Assembly (NCBI GenBank): GCA_039183535.1
Contig: JBCDBO010000021.1
Coordinates: 1-50,818 of the forward strand
DNA from: JBCAXA01 sp039183535
Lineage (GTDB): Bacteria > Pseudomonadota > Gammaproteobacteria > Steroidobacterales > Woeseiaceae
Length of the DNA: 50,818 nt
Direction: 5' to 3'
Shown here: positions 8,818 through 16,909 of the stretch, one piece after another
Layout of the letters: every line of letters starts with the position of its first letter
Numbering within the stretch: position 1 is the first letter of the stretch
Translations under genes and position numbers: made by a program
Notes under the pieces: model-generated
Seen by the model: the letters and a program-made list of their open reading frames with translations, nothing else
Told to the model about the DNA's origin: nothing
Databases searched by the model: none

Positions 8818-9435
8818 GTGAGTAAACCGCGTGGCAGCCAGCGTGGCTGGCGCGAGCGCCAGGAACGTGACCCCTACGTTCAACAAGCGCGCCGGGACGG
8901 CTACCGTTCACGCGCTGTCTACAAACTGGATGAATTACTGCAAGCTGCGCGCTGGCAGCCTGGAAAGGCACTCGCGGCCATCGATCTTGGTGCGGCCCCC
9001 GGCGCGTGGTCGCAATACGTCGCTCGCAAGGCGCGAGGCGATGTTCGGATCGTCGCGGTCGATATCTTGCCAATCGAACCGATGCCGGGGGTTACAACTG
9101 TGGTTGGTGACTTCACGGACGATGCGATACTCGCTGAGATCAGACAGAGCATCGACGCTGGCGCTGCAGACCTTGTAATGAGCGATATGGCGCCCAATCT
9201 CAGTGGAGTGAAAGCCGTCGATCAGCCGCGCGCGATGTATCTCGCCGAGTTAGCGATGGAAGCGGCGACCGAGTTTTTGGTGGCGGGCGGCTGGTTCATC
9301 TGCAAGGTCTTTCACGGCGAAGGTTTTGACCCATATGTCGCCGAAGCGAGACGGCGGTTTTCGTCGGTAAAAGTGAAGAAACCGGCGGCATCACGCGGCT
9401 CCAGCCGCGAGACCTATCTGCTGGCGAGAAACTAA
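8818..9435 (+). CDS. rlmE: 23S rRNA (uridine-2'-O)-methyltransferase RlmE (FtsJ/RrmJ)
   Basis: SAM-dependent methyltransferase that 2'-O-methylates U2552 (E. coli numbering) of 23S rRNA late in 50S assembly. It has 205 residues. The Rossmann SAM motif is DLGAAPGAWSQY. The K-D-K-E catalytic tetrad is visible in RSRAVYKL, MSDMAPNLSG, FICKVFHGEG and SRETYLLARN. The start is GTG at 8818. ftsH follows, as in E. coli and Pseudomonas. Confidence 0.97.
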   Translation: MSKPRGSQRGWRERQERDPYVQQARRDGYRSRAVYKLDELLQAARWQPGKALAAIDLGAAPGAWSQYVARKARGDVRIVAVDILPIEPMPGVTTVVGDFTDDAILAEIRQSIDAGAADLVMSDMAPNLSGVKAVDQPRAMYLAELAMEAATEFLVAGGWFICKVFHGEGFDPYVAEARRRFSSVKVKKPAASRGSSRETYLLARN

Positions 9436-9523
9436 TCGGTAGTGTAGGGTCTAATTTGAGAACGGCTGCCTGGCAGTCGCCGCCGTGGGCGGGGATTCAG
9501 GGCCGGAACTGAGAGGCATGATC

Positions 9524-11470
9524 GTGAATGATCTGACCAAGAATATTGTTGTTTTTGTCGTAATCCTGGTTGTGCTGCTATCGGTGGCCAAGGGCTTTGG
9601 CCCGGGTATCGCCGCTCAGCAGCAAGAGCAACCGTACTCGGAGTTTCTCCAGCAAGTCGACAACAATGACGTGACGGCGGTGTTGTTCCAAGGCGACCGT
9701 ATTAGCTACGTAACCCGCAACGCGACGAGCAACAGCAACCCGTACCCGTACTTTACGATGTCGCCGGAGTCGAGCAACGAAGCCGTCGTCGGTACATTGC
9801 ACGACAAAGGCATTACGTTCAGCAGTGAGCAACCGGAGGAACAGGGCTTTCTATCGCAGCTCTTTATTAGCTCGTTCCCGATTTTGCTGCTGATTGGCGT
9901 TTGGATCTATTTCATGCGGCAAATGCAAGGCGCCAGCGGCGGACGCGGTGCCATGTCGTTCGGCAAGAGCCGCGCGCGGCTGCTCGGCGAGGACCAGGTC
10001 AACGTCACGTTCGCGGACGTGGCCGGCGTCGAAGAGGCGAAAGAGGAAGTCGGCGAGATTGTTGACTTCCTGAAAGACCCAAGCCGTTTTCAACGGCTCG
10101 GCGGCAAGATTCCAAAAGGCGTGCTGATGGTCGGTTCACCGGGTACGGGTAAGACCTTGCTCGCGCGAGCCATTGCCGGCGAAGCTAAGGTGCCGTTCTT
10201 CACGATATCGGGCTCCGACTTCGTCGAGATGTTCGTTGGTGTCGGTGCCTCGCGCGTTCGCGACATGTTTGAGCAGGCGAAAAAACATGCTCCGTGCATT
10301 ATCTTCATCGATGAGATCGACGCCGTCGGTCGGCACCGTGGCGCTGGCTTAGGCGGTGGACACGATGAGCGTGAGCAAACGCTGAACCAATTACTGGTGG
10401 AAATGGATGGCTTCGAGGGCAACGAGGGCATTATCGTTATCGCAGCAACCAACCGCCCTGACGTTCTTGACCCGGCATTGTTGCGACCCGGCCGTTTCGA
10501 CCGCCAGGTCGTTGTGCCACTGCCGGATGTTCGCGGTCGCGAGCAAATTTTGAAAGTACACATGCGCAAGGTGCCGCTCGGTGACGATGTGAAGCCGGCG
10601 ATTATCGCCCGCGGCACACCAGGGTTCTCGGGCGCTGACCTTGCGAACCTCGTCAATGAGGCGGCTCTGTTCGCGGCGCGTGCCAATCATCGCGTTGTCG
10701 GTATGGAAGAGTTTGAGAAGGCCAAAGACAAAATCATGATGGGCGCTGAGCGGCGCTCGATGGTGATGAGCGAGGACGAGAAAAAACTGACGGCGTACCA
10801 CGAAGCCGGCCACGCGATCGTCGGTCTTGTCGTTCCTGATCACGACCCCGTCTACAAAGTTACGATTATTCCTCGCGGTCGCGCTCTCGGTGTCACGATG
10901 TTTTTGCCTGAACAGGATCGTTACAGCGCGTCGAAGCAGCGTCTTGAGAGTCAAATATCGAGTTTGTATGGCGGCCGCCTCGCGGAAGAACTGATCTTCG
11001 GGGCGGAGTCGGTAACCACCGGCGCGTCGAACGACATTGAACGCGCGACGGAGATTGCCCGCAACATGGTGACCAAATGGGGCTTGTCCGAGCGCCTCGG
11101 TCCGTTGACCTACAGCGAGGATGAGGGTGAGGTCTTTCTCGGCCGATCTGTAACGAACCACAAGCAAGTTTCCGACGAGACGATGGATACGATCGATCTT
11201 GAGATTCGAGCGATCATTGACCGGAACTACCAGCGGGCGAAATCCATTCTGGAAGAGCACGATACGAAATTGCATGTCATGGCCGATGCCCTGATCAAGT
11301 ACGAGACCATCGACGAAGATCAAATTAAGGACATCATGGAAGGGCGCACGCCGCGTCCACCGACTGGTTGGGAAGACACCGACTCGACGCCGCCTCCTTC
11401 CGGCGCCGATCCGTCACGCAGCGGCCGCGAGCCGGGTGGTTCGATCGGCGGTCCGGCCGGCCAGCACTGA
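9524..11470 (+). CDS. ftsH: ATP-dependent zinc metalloprotease FtsH
   Basis: Membrane-anchored AAA+ protease for quality control and regulated proteolysis. From GTG 9524 it has 648 residues. An N-terminal membrane helix (residues about 6-25) and a second helix (about 110-130) flank a periplasmic domain. Then come Walker A GSPGTGKT (204-211; the usual second residue is Pro), Walker B IIFIDEIDAVG, and the zinc site HEAGH (His426, Glu427, His430). The start was chosen because GAGAGG at 9511-9516 is spaced 7 nt from GTG 9524; ATG 9518 is too close to it and GTG 9485 is the longest option. The tail is Gly/Pro/Ser-rich. folP follows without a gap. Confidence 0.98.
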   Translation: MNDLTKNIVVFVVILVVLLSVAKGFGPGIAAQQQEQPYSEFLQQVDNNDVTAVLFQGDRISYVTRNATSNSNPYPYFTMSPESSNEAVVGTLHDKGITFSSEQPEEQGFLSQLFISSFPILLLIGVWIYFMRQMQGASGGRGAMSFGKSRARLLGEDQVNVTFADVAGVEEAKEEVGEIVDFLKDPSRFQRLGGKIPKGVLMVGSPGTGKTLLARAIAGEAKVPFFTISGSDFVEMFVGVGASRVRDMFEQAKKHAPCIIFIDEIDAVGRHRGAGLGGGHDEREQTLNQLLVEMDGFEGNEGIIVIAATNRPDVLDPALLRPGRFDRQVVVPLPDVRGREQILKVHMRKVPLGDDVKPAIIARGTPGFSGADLANLVNEAALFAARANHRVVGMEEFEKAKDKIMMGAERRSMVMSEDEKKLTAYHEAGHAIVGLVVPDHDPVYKVTIIPRGRALGVTMFLPEQDRYSASKQRLESQISSLYGGRLAEELIFGAESVTTGASNDIERATEIARNMVTKWGLSERLGPLTYSEDEGEVFLGRSVTNHKQVSDETMDTIDLEIRAIIDRNYQRAKSILEEHDTKLHVMADALIKYETIDEDQIKDIMEGRTPRPPTGWEDTDSTPPPSGADPSRSGREPGGSIGGPAGQH

Positions 11471-12321
11471 ACCTAGCTCGTTTTCATATCGCCGCTGGGG
11501 ACCTTGTCCTCGGCGGCGCTCACGCTCACGTCATGGGCGTGTTGAACGTTACCCCCGATTCATTCTCCGATGGCGGGCGCTATCGGTCACTCGACCGTGC
11601 CTTGCGTCGGGCGGAAACTATGGTGGCTGAGGGTGCGGCTCTCGTTGACGTCGGTGGCGAGTCGACTCGTCCCGGTGCGCAAGCGGTTAGCGAGGCCGAG
11701 GAGTTGGACCGTGTTGTACCAACGATCGAAGCCATCAACTCGCGCTGCGACGTCGCGATCTCGGTCGATACCAGCACACCAGCCGTCATGCGCGAAGCGG
11801 TCGCTGCCGGCGCGGTGCTGATAAACGATGTTCGAGCGTTGCGACGGTCTGGCGCTATTTCCGCCGCTGCGGCGACGACAGCGGCCGTCTGCCTGATGCA
11901 TATGCAAGGCGAGCCGGCAACGATGCAATCCCGGCCCGCCTACACCGACCCCGTTACGGAGGTGGTCAATTTTCTCAACTCGAGAATCGATGCGGCTGTT
12001 GCGGCGGGTATCGACCGCTCGCGTTTGCTGGTTGATCCTGGATTCGGTTTCGGCAAAACACTGGATCACAACCTCGTGCTACTGAGTCAGGTGTCGCGGT
12101 TCGCAACACTAGCGCCGCTACTGATCGGCGTCTCCCGTAAATCGATGCTCGGTGCGCTAACCGGTAGGGGCATCGAGGACCGTCTTGCCGCCGGAACTGC
12201 GGCCACTGCCCTGGCGTTGCAGAGCGGAGCGTGTATAGTTCGCGCCCACGACGTGGCGGCAACAGTCGATGTGGCAAAGGTCGTCGCTGCAGTGCAGGAG
12301 GCATCTGGAGAGCCGTCATGA
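11467..12321 (+). CDS. folP: Dihydropteroate synthase (start uncertain, probable CTG)
   Basis: Condenses p-aminobenzoate with hydroxymethyl-dihydropterin diphosphate in folate synthesis. Signatures are HVMGVLNVTPDSFSDGG, DVGGESTRPGA, and VDPGFGFGKT with its catalytic-loop surroundings. Homologues start about 15-20 residues before HVMG. No ATG, GTG or TTG lies there: the in-frame options are CTG 11467 (overlapping the ftsH TGA as CTGA, giving LNLARFHIAAGD), a distant TTG at 11368 inside ftsH, or ATG 11533, which would remove the conserved first strand. CTG 11467 fits family length (284 residues) and the overlapping-stop habit of this operon. It overlaps glmM by 4 nt (ATGA). Confidence 0.92.
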   Translation: MNLARFHIAAGDLVLGGAHAHVMGVLNVTPDSFSDGGRYRSLDRALRRAETMVAEGAALVDVGGESTRPGAQAVSEAEELDRVVPTIEAINSRCDVAISVDTSTPAVMREAVAAGAVLINDVRALRRSGAISAAAATTAAVCLMHMQGEPATMQSRPAYTDPVTEVVNFLNSRIDAAVAAGIDRSRLLVDPGFGFGKTLDHNLVLLSQVSRFATLAPLLIGVSRKSMLGALTGRGIEDRLAAGTAATALALQSGACIVRAHDVAATVDVAKVVAAVQEASGEPS

Positions 12322-13646
12322 GTAGACGTTATTTCGGTACCGATGGCGTTCGCGGTGAAGTGGGCCAGCACCCAATGACCGTTGAATTCGCGCTGCGCCT
12401 CGCGAATGCGGCGGCGCGTGTCTTGGCTCCGAATGGTGGCAGTGTCTTGATTGGTAAGGACACGCGCGTATCGGGCTACATGTTCGAATCAGCCTTGGAA
12501 GCTGGCTTCGTTGCGGCCGGCGTCGATGTGATGATCCTCGGGCCGCTACCGACGCCGGGTATTGCCTACATGACGCGTTCGTTCGCGGCGGATCTTGGTG
12601 TCGTTATCAGCGCGTCGCACAATTTGTATTTCGACAATGGCATCAAGTTCTTCGATCGTAACGGCTCGAAACTGTCTGACGATGTTGAGCTGCAAATCGA
12701 AGCGTTACTCGACGAGCCGTCGGTCACGCTGGAATCGAAGCGTCTTGGCCGGGCTACGCGTATAGAAACATCGCGCGCTCGTTATCAAGATTTTTGCAAG
12801 GATTCGATCAAAGGCGTCTCGCTGGAAGGCTTACGGATCGTACTCGACTGCTCGAATGGCGCCGGCTACAAAGTTGCGCCGCGAATTCTCTCCGAGCTTG
12901 GCGCTGAGGTTATTCCGATCGGTTGCTCGCCGAACGGCCGCAATATCAATCACGATTGCGGTTCGACCGCGCCGGGCCTGCTGCAAAAAACCGTCGTTGC
13001 TGTCGATGCCGATCTCGGTATAGCGCTCGATGGCGATGGTGATCGTTTGGTCATGATCGACCACGAGGGAGCATTAATTGATGGCGACCAGCTGATTTAC
13101 ATCATTGCGAGTGCTCGTGCCGACAATGATCAACTGAACGGGCCGGTAGTTGGGACGGTTATGAGTAATCTAGGACTCGAGCGGGCCTTGGGTGACAAGG
13201 GCATTGGTTTTGTCCGCGCGAAGGTGGGTGACCGCTACGTGATCGAACAAATGCAACAGCACGGCGCTTCACTCGGCGGTGAGTCGTCGGGGCACCTCAT
13301 TTGCCTAGATAAGACAACGACAGGCGACGGTGTTATCAGCGCGCTACAGGTGTTGGCCATCGTGCAATCGAGCGGGCGCCGCTTGAAGGATTTGGCGGCG
13401 GATATGCCGATGTACCCGCAGTGCATGATTAATGTACGCGTAGAGCAACGGTTCGATCCGTCGGAGTCGGCGCCGATTCAGAAAGCGGTCGCCGCTGCAG
13501 AGGCGTCGCTAGCCGAACGCGGCAGGATTGTCCTCAGGGCGTCCGGCACGGAACCGGTAATTCGGGTCATGGTCGAAGGCGAAGACGAGGCGGAAGTTCG
13601 TGCCACGGCGGAATCGCTGGCTGGCGTCGTAAAAACTGCAGCCTGA
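12318..13646 (+). CDS. glmM: Phosphoglucosamine mutase
   Basis: Interconverts glucosamine-6-phosphate and glucosamine-1-phosphate for UDP-GlcNAc and cell-wall synthesis. It has 442 residues. The N-terminus RRYFGTDGVRG is typical. The phosphoserine loop is VISASHN with Ser100; the residue after SHN is Leu where Pro is usual. The metal-binding loop is DGDGDR, the sugar loop GGESSGH, and the phosphate site RASGTEPVIRVMVEG. ATG 12318 overlaps the folP stop and has GGAG about 7 nt upstream. A terminator hairpin follows. Confidence 0.98.
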   Translation: MSRRYFGTDGVRGEVGQHPMTVEFALRLANAAARVLAPNGGSVLIGKDTRVSGYMFESALEAGFVAAGVDVMILGPLPTPGIAYMTRSFAADLGVVISASHNLYFDNGIKFFDRNGSKLSDDVELQIEALLDEPSVTLESKRLGRATRIETSRARYQDFCKDSIKGVSLEGLRIVLDCSNGAGYKVAPRILSELGAEVIPIGCSPNGRNINHDCGSTAPGLLQKTVVAVDADLGIALDGDGDRLVMIDHEGALIDGDQLIYIIASARADNDQLNGPVVGTVMSNLGLERALGDKGIGFVRAKVGDRYVIEQMQQHGASLGGESSGHLICLDKTTTGDGVISALQVLAIVQSSGRRLKDLAADMPMYPQCMINVRVEQRFDPSESAPIQKAVAAAEASLAERGRIVLRASGTEPVIRVMVEGEDEAEVRATAESLAGVVKTAA

Positions 13647-13672
13647 GGGCTAGCGATTGATTTGCGTACCCT

Positions 13673-13698
13673 CGGCAGGTACGCTTGCCGCCTTTTTT
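13673..13698 (+). terminator. Terminator/attenuator-like hairpin between glmM and tpiA
   Basis: CGGCAGG (13673-13679) pairs with CTTGCCG (13684-13690) around a 4-nt loop, followed by CC and six T (13693-13698). A competing perfect hairpin, GCGTACC (13664-13670) with GGTACGC (13678-13684), uses part of the same bases, so the two cannot form together. The tpiA SD is only 12 nt downstream. Confidence 0.6.
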
Positions 13699-13721
13699 AC
13701 ACCGGTCAAAGGAGCTTCGCG

Positions 13722-14471
13722 TTGCGAAAGCCCCTCATTTGCGGCAACTGGAAGATGAACGGCAGCCGTGCCGCTAACGCGACGCTACTCGCTGGCGTTT
13801 GCGCCGCACATACGCCAAAGGCAGAGCTTGCGGTCTGTCCGCCCGCTCCGTACCTCGGTGAGGTGGCGGAGCTGCTGGCCGACTCGACGGTGGCACTGGG
13901 GGCGCAAGACGCCCACGCGGAGGATTCTGGTGCGTTCACCGGCGATATAGCGGCGCCGATGCTGGCAGAGTTTGGTGTGCGTTATGTCATTGTCGGGCAT
14001 TCAGAACGGCGCGCGATGCACGCTGAGACGGATGCGATCGTTGCGGCCAAGTTTGTCGCGGTGCTGAAAGCGGGTCTTACGCCGATACTGTGCGTCGGTG
14101 AGACGCTGGAGGAGCGCGAATCCAACGCCACGGACGCGGTCGTTACGCGGCAGATCAATACGGTTCTGGCGGTGGCTGAGTCACTGGCGATAGACACAGC
14201 GGTGATTGCGTATGAGCCCGTATGGGCGATTGGCACCGGCCGTACGGCGACGCCAGAGATGGCTCAAGAGGTGCACGCACGAATTCGCGCGCTGTTAGCG
14301 GCACACGACGACAACGTGGCGAGTACGGTGCGGATACTGTACGGCGGCAGTATGAAGCCCGCCAATGCGGCCGAACTTCTGGCAATGCCGGATGTCGACG
14401 GTGGCTTGATTGGCGGTGCGTCTTTGCAGGCTGATGATTTCGTTGCGATCGCCGCGGCGGCACCGGCCTAG
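13722..14471 (+). CDS. tpiA: Triosephosphate isomerase
   Basis: Glycolytic enzyme interconverting dihydroxyacetone phosphate and glyceraldehyde-3-phosphate. It has 249 residues from TTG 13722. That start has AAAGGAG with GGAG at 13711-13714, 7 nt upstream, and gives the family N-terminus RKPLICGNWKMNG (substrate-binding Asn and Lys). Catalytic His93 is in VIVGHSERR and Glu165 in AYEPVWAIGTG; the phosphate-binding loop is LYGGSMKPANA. It is followed by secG, as in most proteobacteria. Confidence 0.97.
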   Translation: MRKPLICGNWKMNGSRAANATLLAGVCAAHTPKAELAVCPPAPYLGEVAELLADSTVALGAQDAHAEDSGAFTGDIAAPMLAEFGVRYVIVGHSERRAMHAETDAIVAAKFVAVLKAGLTPILCVGETLEERESNATDAVVTRQINTVLAVAESLAIDTAVIAYEPVWAIGTGRTATPEMAQEVHARIRALLAAHDDNVASTVRILYGGSMKPANAAELLAMPDVDGGLIGGASLQADDFVAIAAAAPA

Positions 14472-14491
14472 AGAATTTAGCAGGTATAGAC

Positions 14492-14959
14492 ATGAGTACG
14501 CTCTACGTATCGCTCACCATCCTATTGGTGTTCGTCTCGATCGCATTAATCGCGCTGGTATTGCTGCAAAAAGGCAAGGGCGCTGACGCCGGCGCCGCGT
14601 TCGGGGCCGGTGCTTCCGGAACGGTGTTTGGCGCACGCGGTAGCACCAATTTCTTGTCCCGGTCGACCTCGTTATTGGCAACCGTTTTTTTCGCTGTATG
14701 CCTGGCTTTGGCATACCTCAGCGCGCAGCGGACCGGGCCAACCAGCTTATTGGACGACCTGGAGGACAGCCCCGCAGCGGTCGTCGAGGAGCCAGTAGAG
14801 ACCGTCACGGACGACGCCGAGCTAGCGATACCGGACGCAGTGGCGGACCCTATGGATTTACCGCTCGAAATTCCGGAAGATGCAGGCGACGCGACGACCT
14901 TAGAAATTCCTGCCGATGGGTCCGGCGAGGACGCGCCGGCCGACGAGGGCGACAACTGA
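14492..14959 (+). CDS. secG: SecG, Sec translocon auxiliary subunit, with long acidic tail
   Basis: Small inner-membrane subunit of SecYEG that assists protein export. Two membrane helices (residues about 2-22 and 55-75) flank the conserved loop LLQKGKGADAGAAFGAGASG. The protein is 155 residues, against about 110 in E. coli. The extra C-terminal 75 or so residues are rich in Asp, Glu, Pro and Ala (for example VVEEPVETVTDDAE) and look disordered. The tRNA-Leu gene starts 9 nt after the stop and may be on the same transcript. Confidence 0.95.
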   Translation: MSTLYVSLTILLVFVSIALIALVLLQKGKGADAGAAFGAGASGTVFGARGSTNFLSRSTSLLATVFFAVCLALAYLSAQRTGPTSLLDDLEDSPAAVVEEPVETVTDDAELAIPDAVADPMDLPLEIPEDAGDATTLEIPADGSGEDAPADEGDN

Positions 14960-14967
14960 TCGGTTAA

Positions 14968-15052
14968 GCCGATGTGGTGGAATTGGTAGACACGCTGTCT
15001 TGAGGGGGCAGTGGCGAAAGCCGTGCCAGTTCGAGTCTGGCCATCGGCACCA
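14968..15052 (+). tRNA. tRNA-Leu (anticodon GAG)
   Basis: 85 nt with CCA encoded. The acceptor stem is GCCGATG/CATCGGC. The anticodon stem CTGTC/GGCAG has one G-U pair and encloses loop TTGAGGG, so the anticodon is GAG. The short class II variable arm is GGC-GAAA-GCC, and the T arm GCCAG-TTCGAGT-CTGGC. A tRNA-Leu(GAG) after secG is also found in E. coli (leuU). Confidence 0.97.
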
Positions 15053-15088
15053 CCCGATCAGTATCTGCGACGCCTCGTCGTCGCACCG

Positions 15089-15118
15089 CGAGCACCAGGG
15101 CTGAGCCCTGGCCAGCTC
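15089..15118. repeat. Inverted repeat after tRNA-Leu
   Basis: CCAGGGC (15095-15101), a 3-nt loop, then GCCCTGG (15105-15111). It is extended by CGAGC (15089-15093) and GCTCG (15114-15118) across a small asymmetric internal loop. There is no T-run, so it is not a standard intrinsic terminator; it may be a 3'-end or processing hairpin of the secG-tRNA transcript. Apart from this and the promoter/leader below, nothing coding was seen in 15053-15323. Confidence 0.4.
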
Positions 15119-15219
15119 GGCCTACCAAACGGCGCTACGCGCTGAAAAACCGTCGAATTTTTGAACGCTTACGACCCAATTACGTTCAGCAGGTAACCCC
15201 GCGAAATCACGCCAGATTG

Positions 15220-15249
15220 CTGACTCGCGTGTCGCTACGCTGATACAAT
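15220..15249 (+). promoter_or_regulatory. Candidate nuo operon promoter (extended -10)
   Basis: TGATACAAT at 15241-15249 is an extended -10 (TGn plus TACAAT, five of six matches). CTGACT at 15220-15225 is a -35 with four of six matches and an 18-bp spacer. It lies about 75 nt before nuoA, the first gene of the 14-gene operon. Confidence 0.5.
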
Positions 15250-15262
15250 AAGAGACACGGGG

Positions 15263-15290
15263 GGATCGGCTGCGCTATCGCGTCCGATCC
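15263..15290 (+). promoter_or_regulatory. Hairpin in the nuo 5' leader
   Basis: GGATCGG (15263-15269) pairs with CCGATCC (15284-15290) around a 14-nt loop, just downstream of the expected transcription start and about 35 nt before nuoA. It could affect mRNA stability or translation; no known riboswitch class was recognised. Confidence 0.3.
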
Positions 15291-15323
15291 GTACAGCAAT
15301 GACGTGTTTGCTGCGAGTTTATA

Positions 15324-15680
15324 GTGCTCGAAAATTATTTACCGATACTCATTTTTCTTGGTGTCGCTGGCGGTCTTGGCGTCGTCCTATTGGTGTTGGG
15401 GTTCCTACTCGGCCAAGGCGGCAAAGACGCTGAGAAGTTATCCCCGTACGAGTGCGGGTTCGAGGCCTTCGAAGACTCACGGATGAAGTTTGATGTCCGT
15501 TACTACCTCGTCGCCATCCTGTTCATCATTTTCGATTTAGAGATCGCCTTCCTGTTTCCATGGGCCGTTCGCTTCTCTGAGCTCGGCCCATTCACGTGGG
15601 CTGCGATGGGTATTTTTCTCGCTCTGCTGGTCGTCGGCTTCATTTACGAGTGGAAGAAGGGAGCACTCGAGTGGGATTGA
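15324..15680 (+). CDS. nuoA: NADH-quinone oxidoreductase subunit A
   Basis: Membrane subunit at the joint between the membrane arm and the peripheral arm of respiratory complex I. It has 118 residues with three membrane helices. The conserved loop KLSPYECGFEAFEDSRMKFDVRYY contains the family Cys, and the second-helix motif is IIFDLEIAFLFPWA. Start GTG 15324 gives MLENYLPILIF, the expected N-terminus. The end overlaps nuoB by 10 nt. Confidence 0.97.
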   Translation: MLENYLPILIFLGVAGGLGVVLLVLGFLLGQGGKDAEKLSPYECGFEAFEDSRMKFDVRYYLVAILFIIFDLEIAFLFPWAVRFSELGPFTWAAMGIFLALLVVGFIYEWKKGALEWD

Positions 15681-16198
15681 ACCCAGAGGCATTGCCCGCC
15701 GAGCCGGTTGATAACACATTGCCGGCCGGCAGCATTCAGCAAAAGGGCTTCGTCGTGACCGCGGTCGACACCGTCGTCAATTGGGCACGTACCGGATCGA
15801 TGTGGCCGATGACGTTTGGGTTAGCGTGTTGTGCGGTGGAGATGATGCATGCCGGCGCCGCGCGCTACGACTTGGATCGGTTTGGTGTGGTGTTCCGACC
15901 AAGCCCGCGCCAATCGGATGTCATGATCGTCGCTGGGACGCTCGTTAACAAAATGGCACCGGCGTTACGCAAGGTCTACGACCAGATGCCTGAACCACGA
16001 TGGGTAATTTCGATGGGCTCCTGCGCGAACGGTGGTGGTTATTACCACTACTCCTACGCGGTCGTTCGCGGTTGCGATCGGATCGTCCCGGTTGACGTCT
16101 ACGTTCCGGGATGCCCACCGACCGCCGAAGCGCTGCTTTACGGAATCATCCAATTGCAGAATAAGATCAAGCGCACGGACACAATCGCGCGTGCCTGA
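15671..16198 (+). CDS. nuoB: NADH-quinone oxidoreductase subunit B
   Basis: Peripheral-arm subunit that holds cluster N2, the last iron-sulfur cluster before quinone. From GTG 15671 it has 175 residues. The N2 ligands are Cys53 and Cys54 (GLACCAVEMM), Cys118 (MGSCANGG) and Cys148 (PGCPPTAEAL). AAGGGAG at 15657-15663 lies 7 nt before GTG 15671, inside nuoA, supporting this start and translational coupling. An upstream in-frame ATG at 15596 would add 25 residues read from nuoA sequence and is unlikely. Confidence 0.97.
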   Translation: MGLNPEALPAEPVDNTLPAGSIQQKGFVVTAVDTVVNWARTGSMWPMTFGLACCAVEMMHAGAARYDLDRFGVVFRPSPRQSDVMIVAGTLVNKMAPALRKVYDQMPEPRWVISMGSCANGGGYYHYSYAVVRGCDRIVPVDVYVPGCPPTAEALLYGIIQLQNKIKRTDTIARA

Positions 16199-16210
16199 TC
16201 TGAGCGACTC

Positions 16211-16909
16211 ATGAGTAATCACGCTGAGGCGCTAGTCGCCGCGCTCACAGAAACGCTGGCCGAGCGCGTCACTGTCAGCGTTACGCCGCAAGACGAAGTC
16301 ATCGCCGAGACCGATATCGATAACCTGATCGCCGTTGCGACAGAGCTGCGCGACGATGCGACGTTGGCATTCGATACGCTCATCGATTTGTGCGGCGTTG
16401 ATTACCTGACCTATGGCAAGGCGGAGTGGAAAACCGAATCGGCCACCGATTCCGGGTTCTCTCGCGGTGTCGATCGCCAGCCAGCGGTTGTTGACTATTC
16501 CAGTGCGTTTCCGCCACGCCGCTTCGCGGTTGTCAGCCATCTGCTTTCGATTGGCCACAACTGGCGTTTGCGCTTGCGTGTCTACACGGGCGAGGCCAAC
16601 CCGCCGATCGTGCCATCGCTCACCGGCGTTTGGGCTGGGGCAAATTGGTTCGAACGCGAGGCCTTTGATCTTTACGGGATTGTATTTTCCGGGCACAACG
16701 ACTTGCGCCGCATACTCACCGATTACGGTTTCATCGGTCACCCGTTTCGCAAGGACTTCCCGCTGTCGGGGCATGTCGAGGTGCGCTACGACCCGACCCT
16801 TGGTCGTGTCGCCTACGAACCGGTCAGTATCGAACCGCGAACGCTAGTCCCGAAGGTCATCCGCGAGGACAACCGCTACGACGAGCAATTGCGTAGGACG
16901 GGTGGCTAG
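16211..16909 (+). CDS. nuoC: NADH-quinone oxidoreductase subunit C
   Basis: 30-kDa peripheral subunit that binds NuoD and helps form the quinone site. It has 232 residues. The family signature is FEREAFDLYGIVFSGH followed by DLRRILTDYGFIGHPFRKDF. C and D are separate genes here, unlike the fused nuoCD of E. coli. The stop TAG shares its G with the nuoD start (TAGTG). Confidence 0.97.
   Translation: MSNHAEALVAALTETLAERVTVSVTPQDEVIAETDIDNLIAVATELRDDATLAFDTLIDLCGVDYLTYGKAEWKTESATDSGFSRGVDRQPAVVDYSSAFPPRRFAVVSHLLSIGHNWRLRLRVYTGEANPPIVPSLTGVWAGANWFEREAFDLYGIVFSGHNDLRRILTDYGFIGHPFRKDFPLSGHVEVRYDPTLGRVAYEPVSIEPRTLVPKVIREDNRYDEQLRRTGG

Noticed and set aside
12231..12317. 29-codon N-terminal extension of GlmM
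   Set aside because: Lies within folP in another frame; GlmM homologues begin at RRYFGTDGVRG, and ATG 12318 has an SD.
14916..15104. 62-codon frame across the tRNA-Leu gene
   Set aside because: It is a translation of the tRNA (the familiar GGIGRH...FESGHRH pattern of spurious tRNA-derived proteins).
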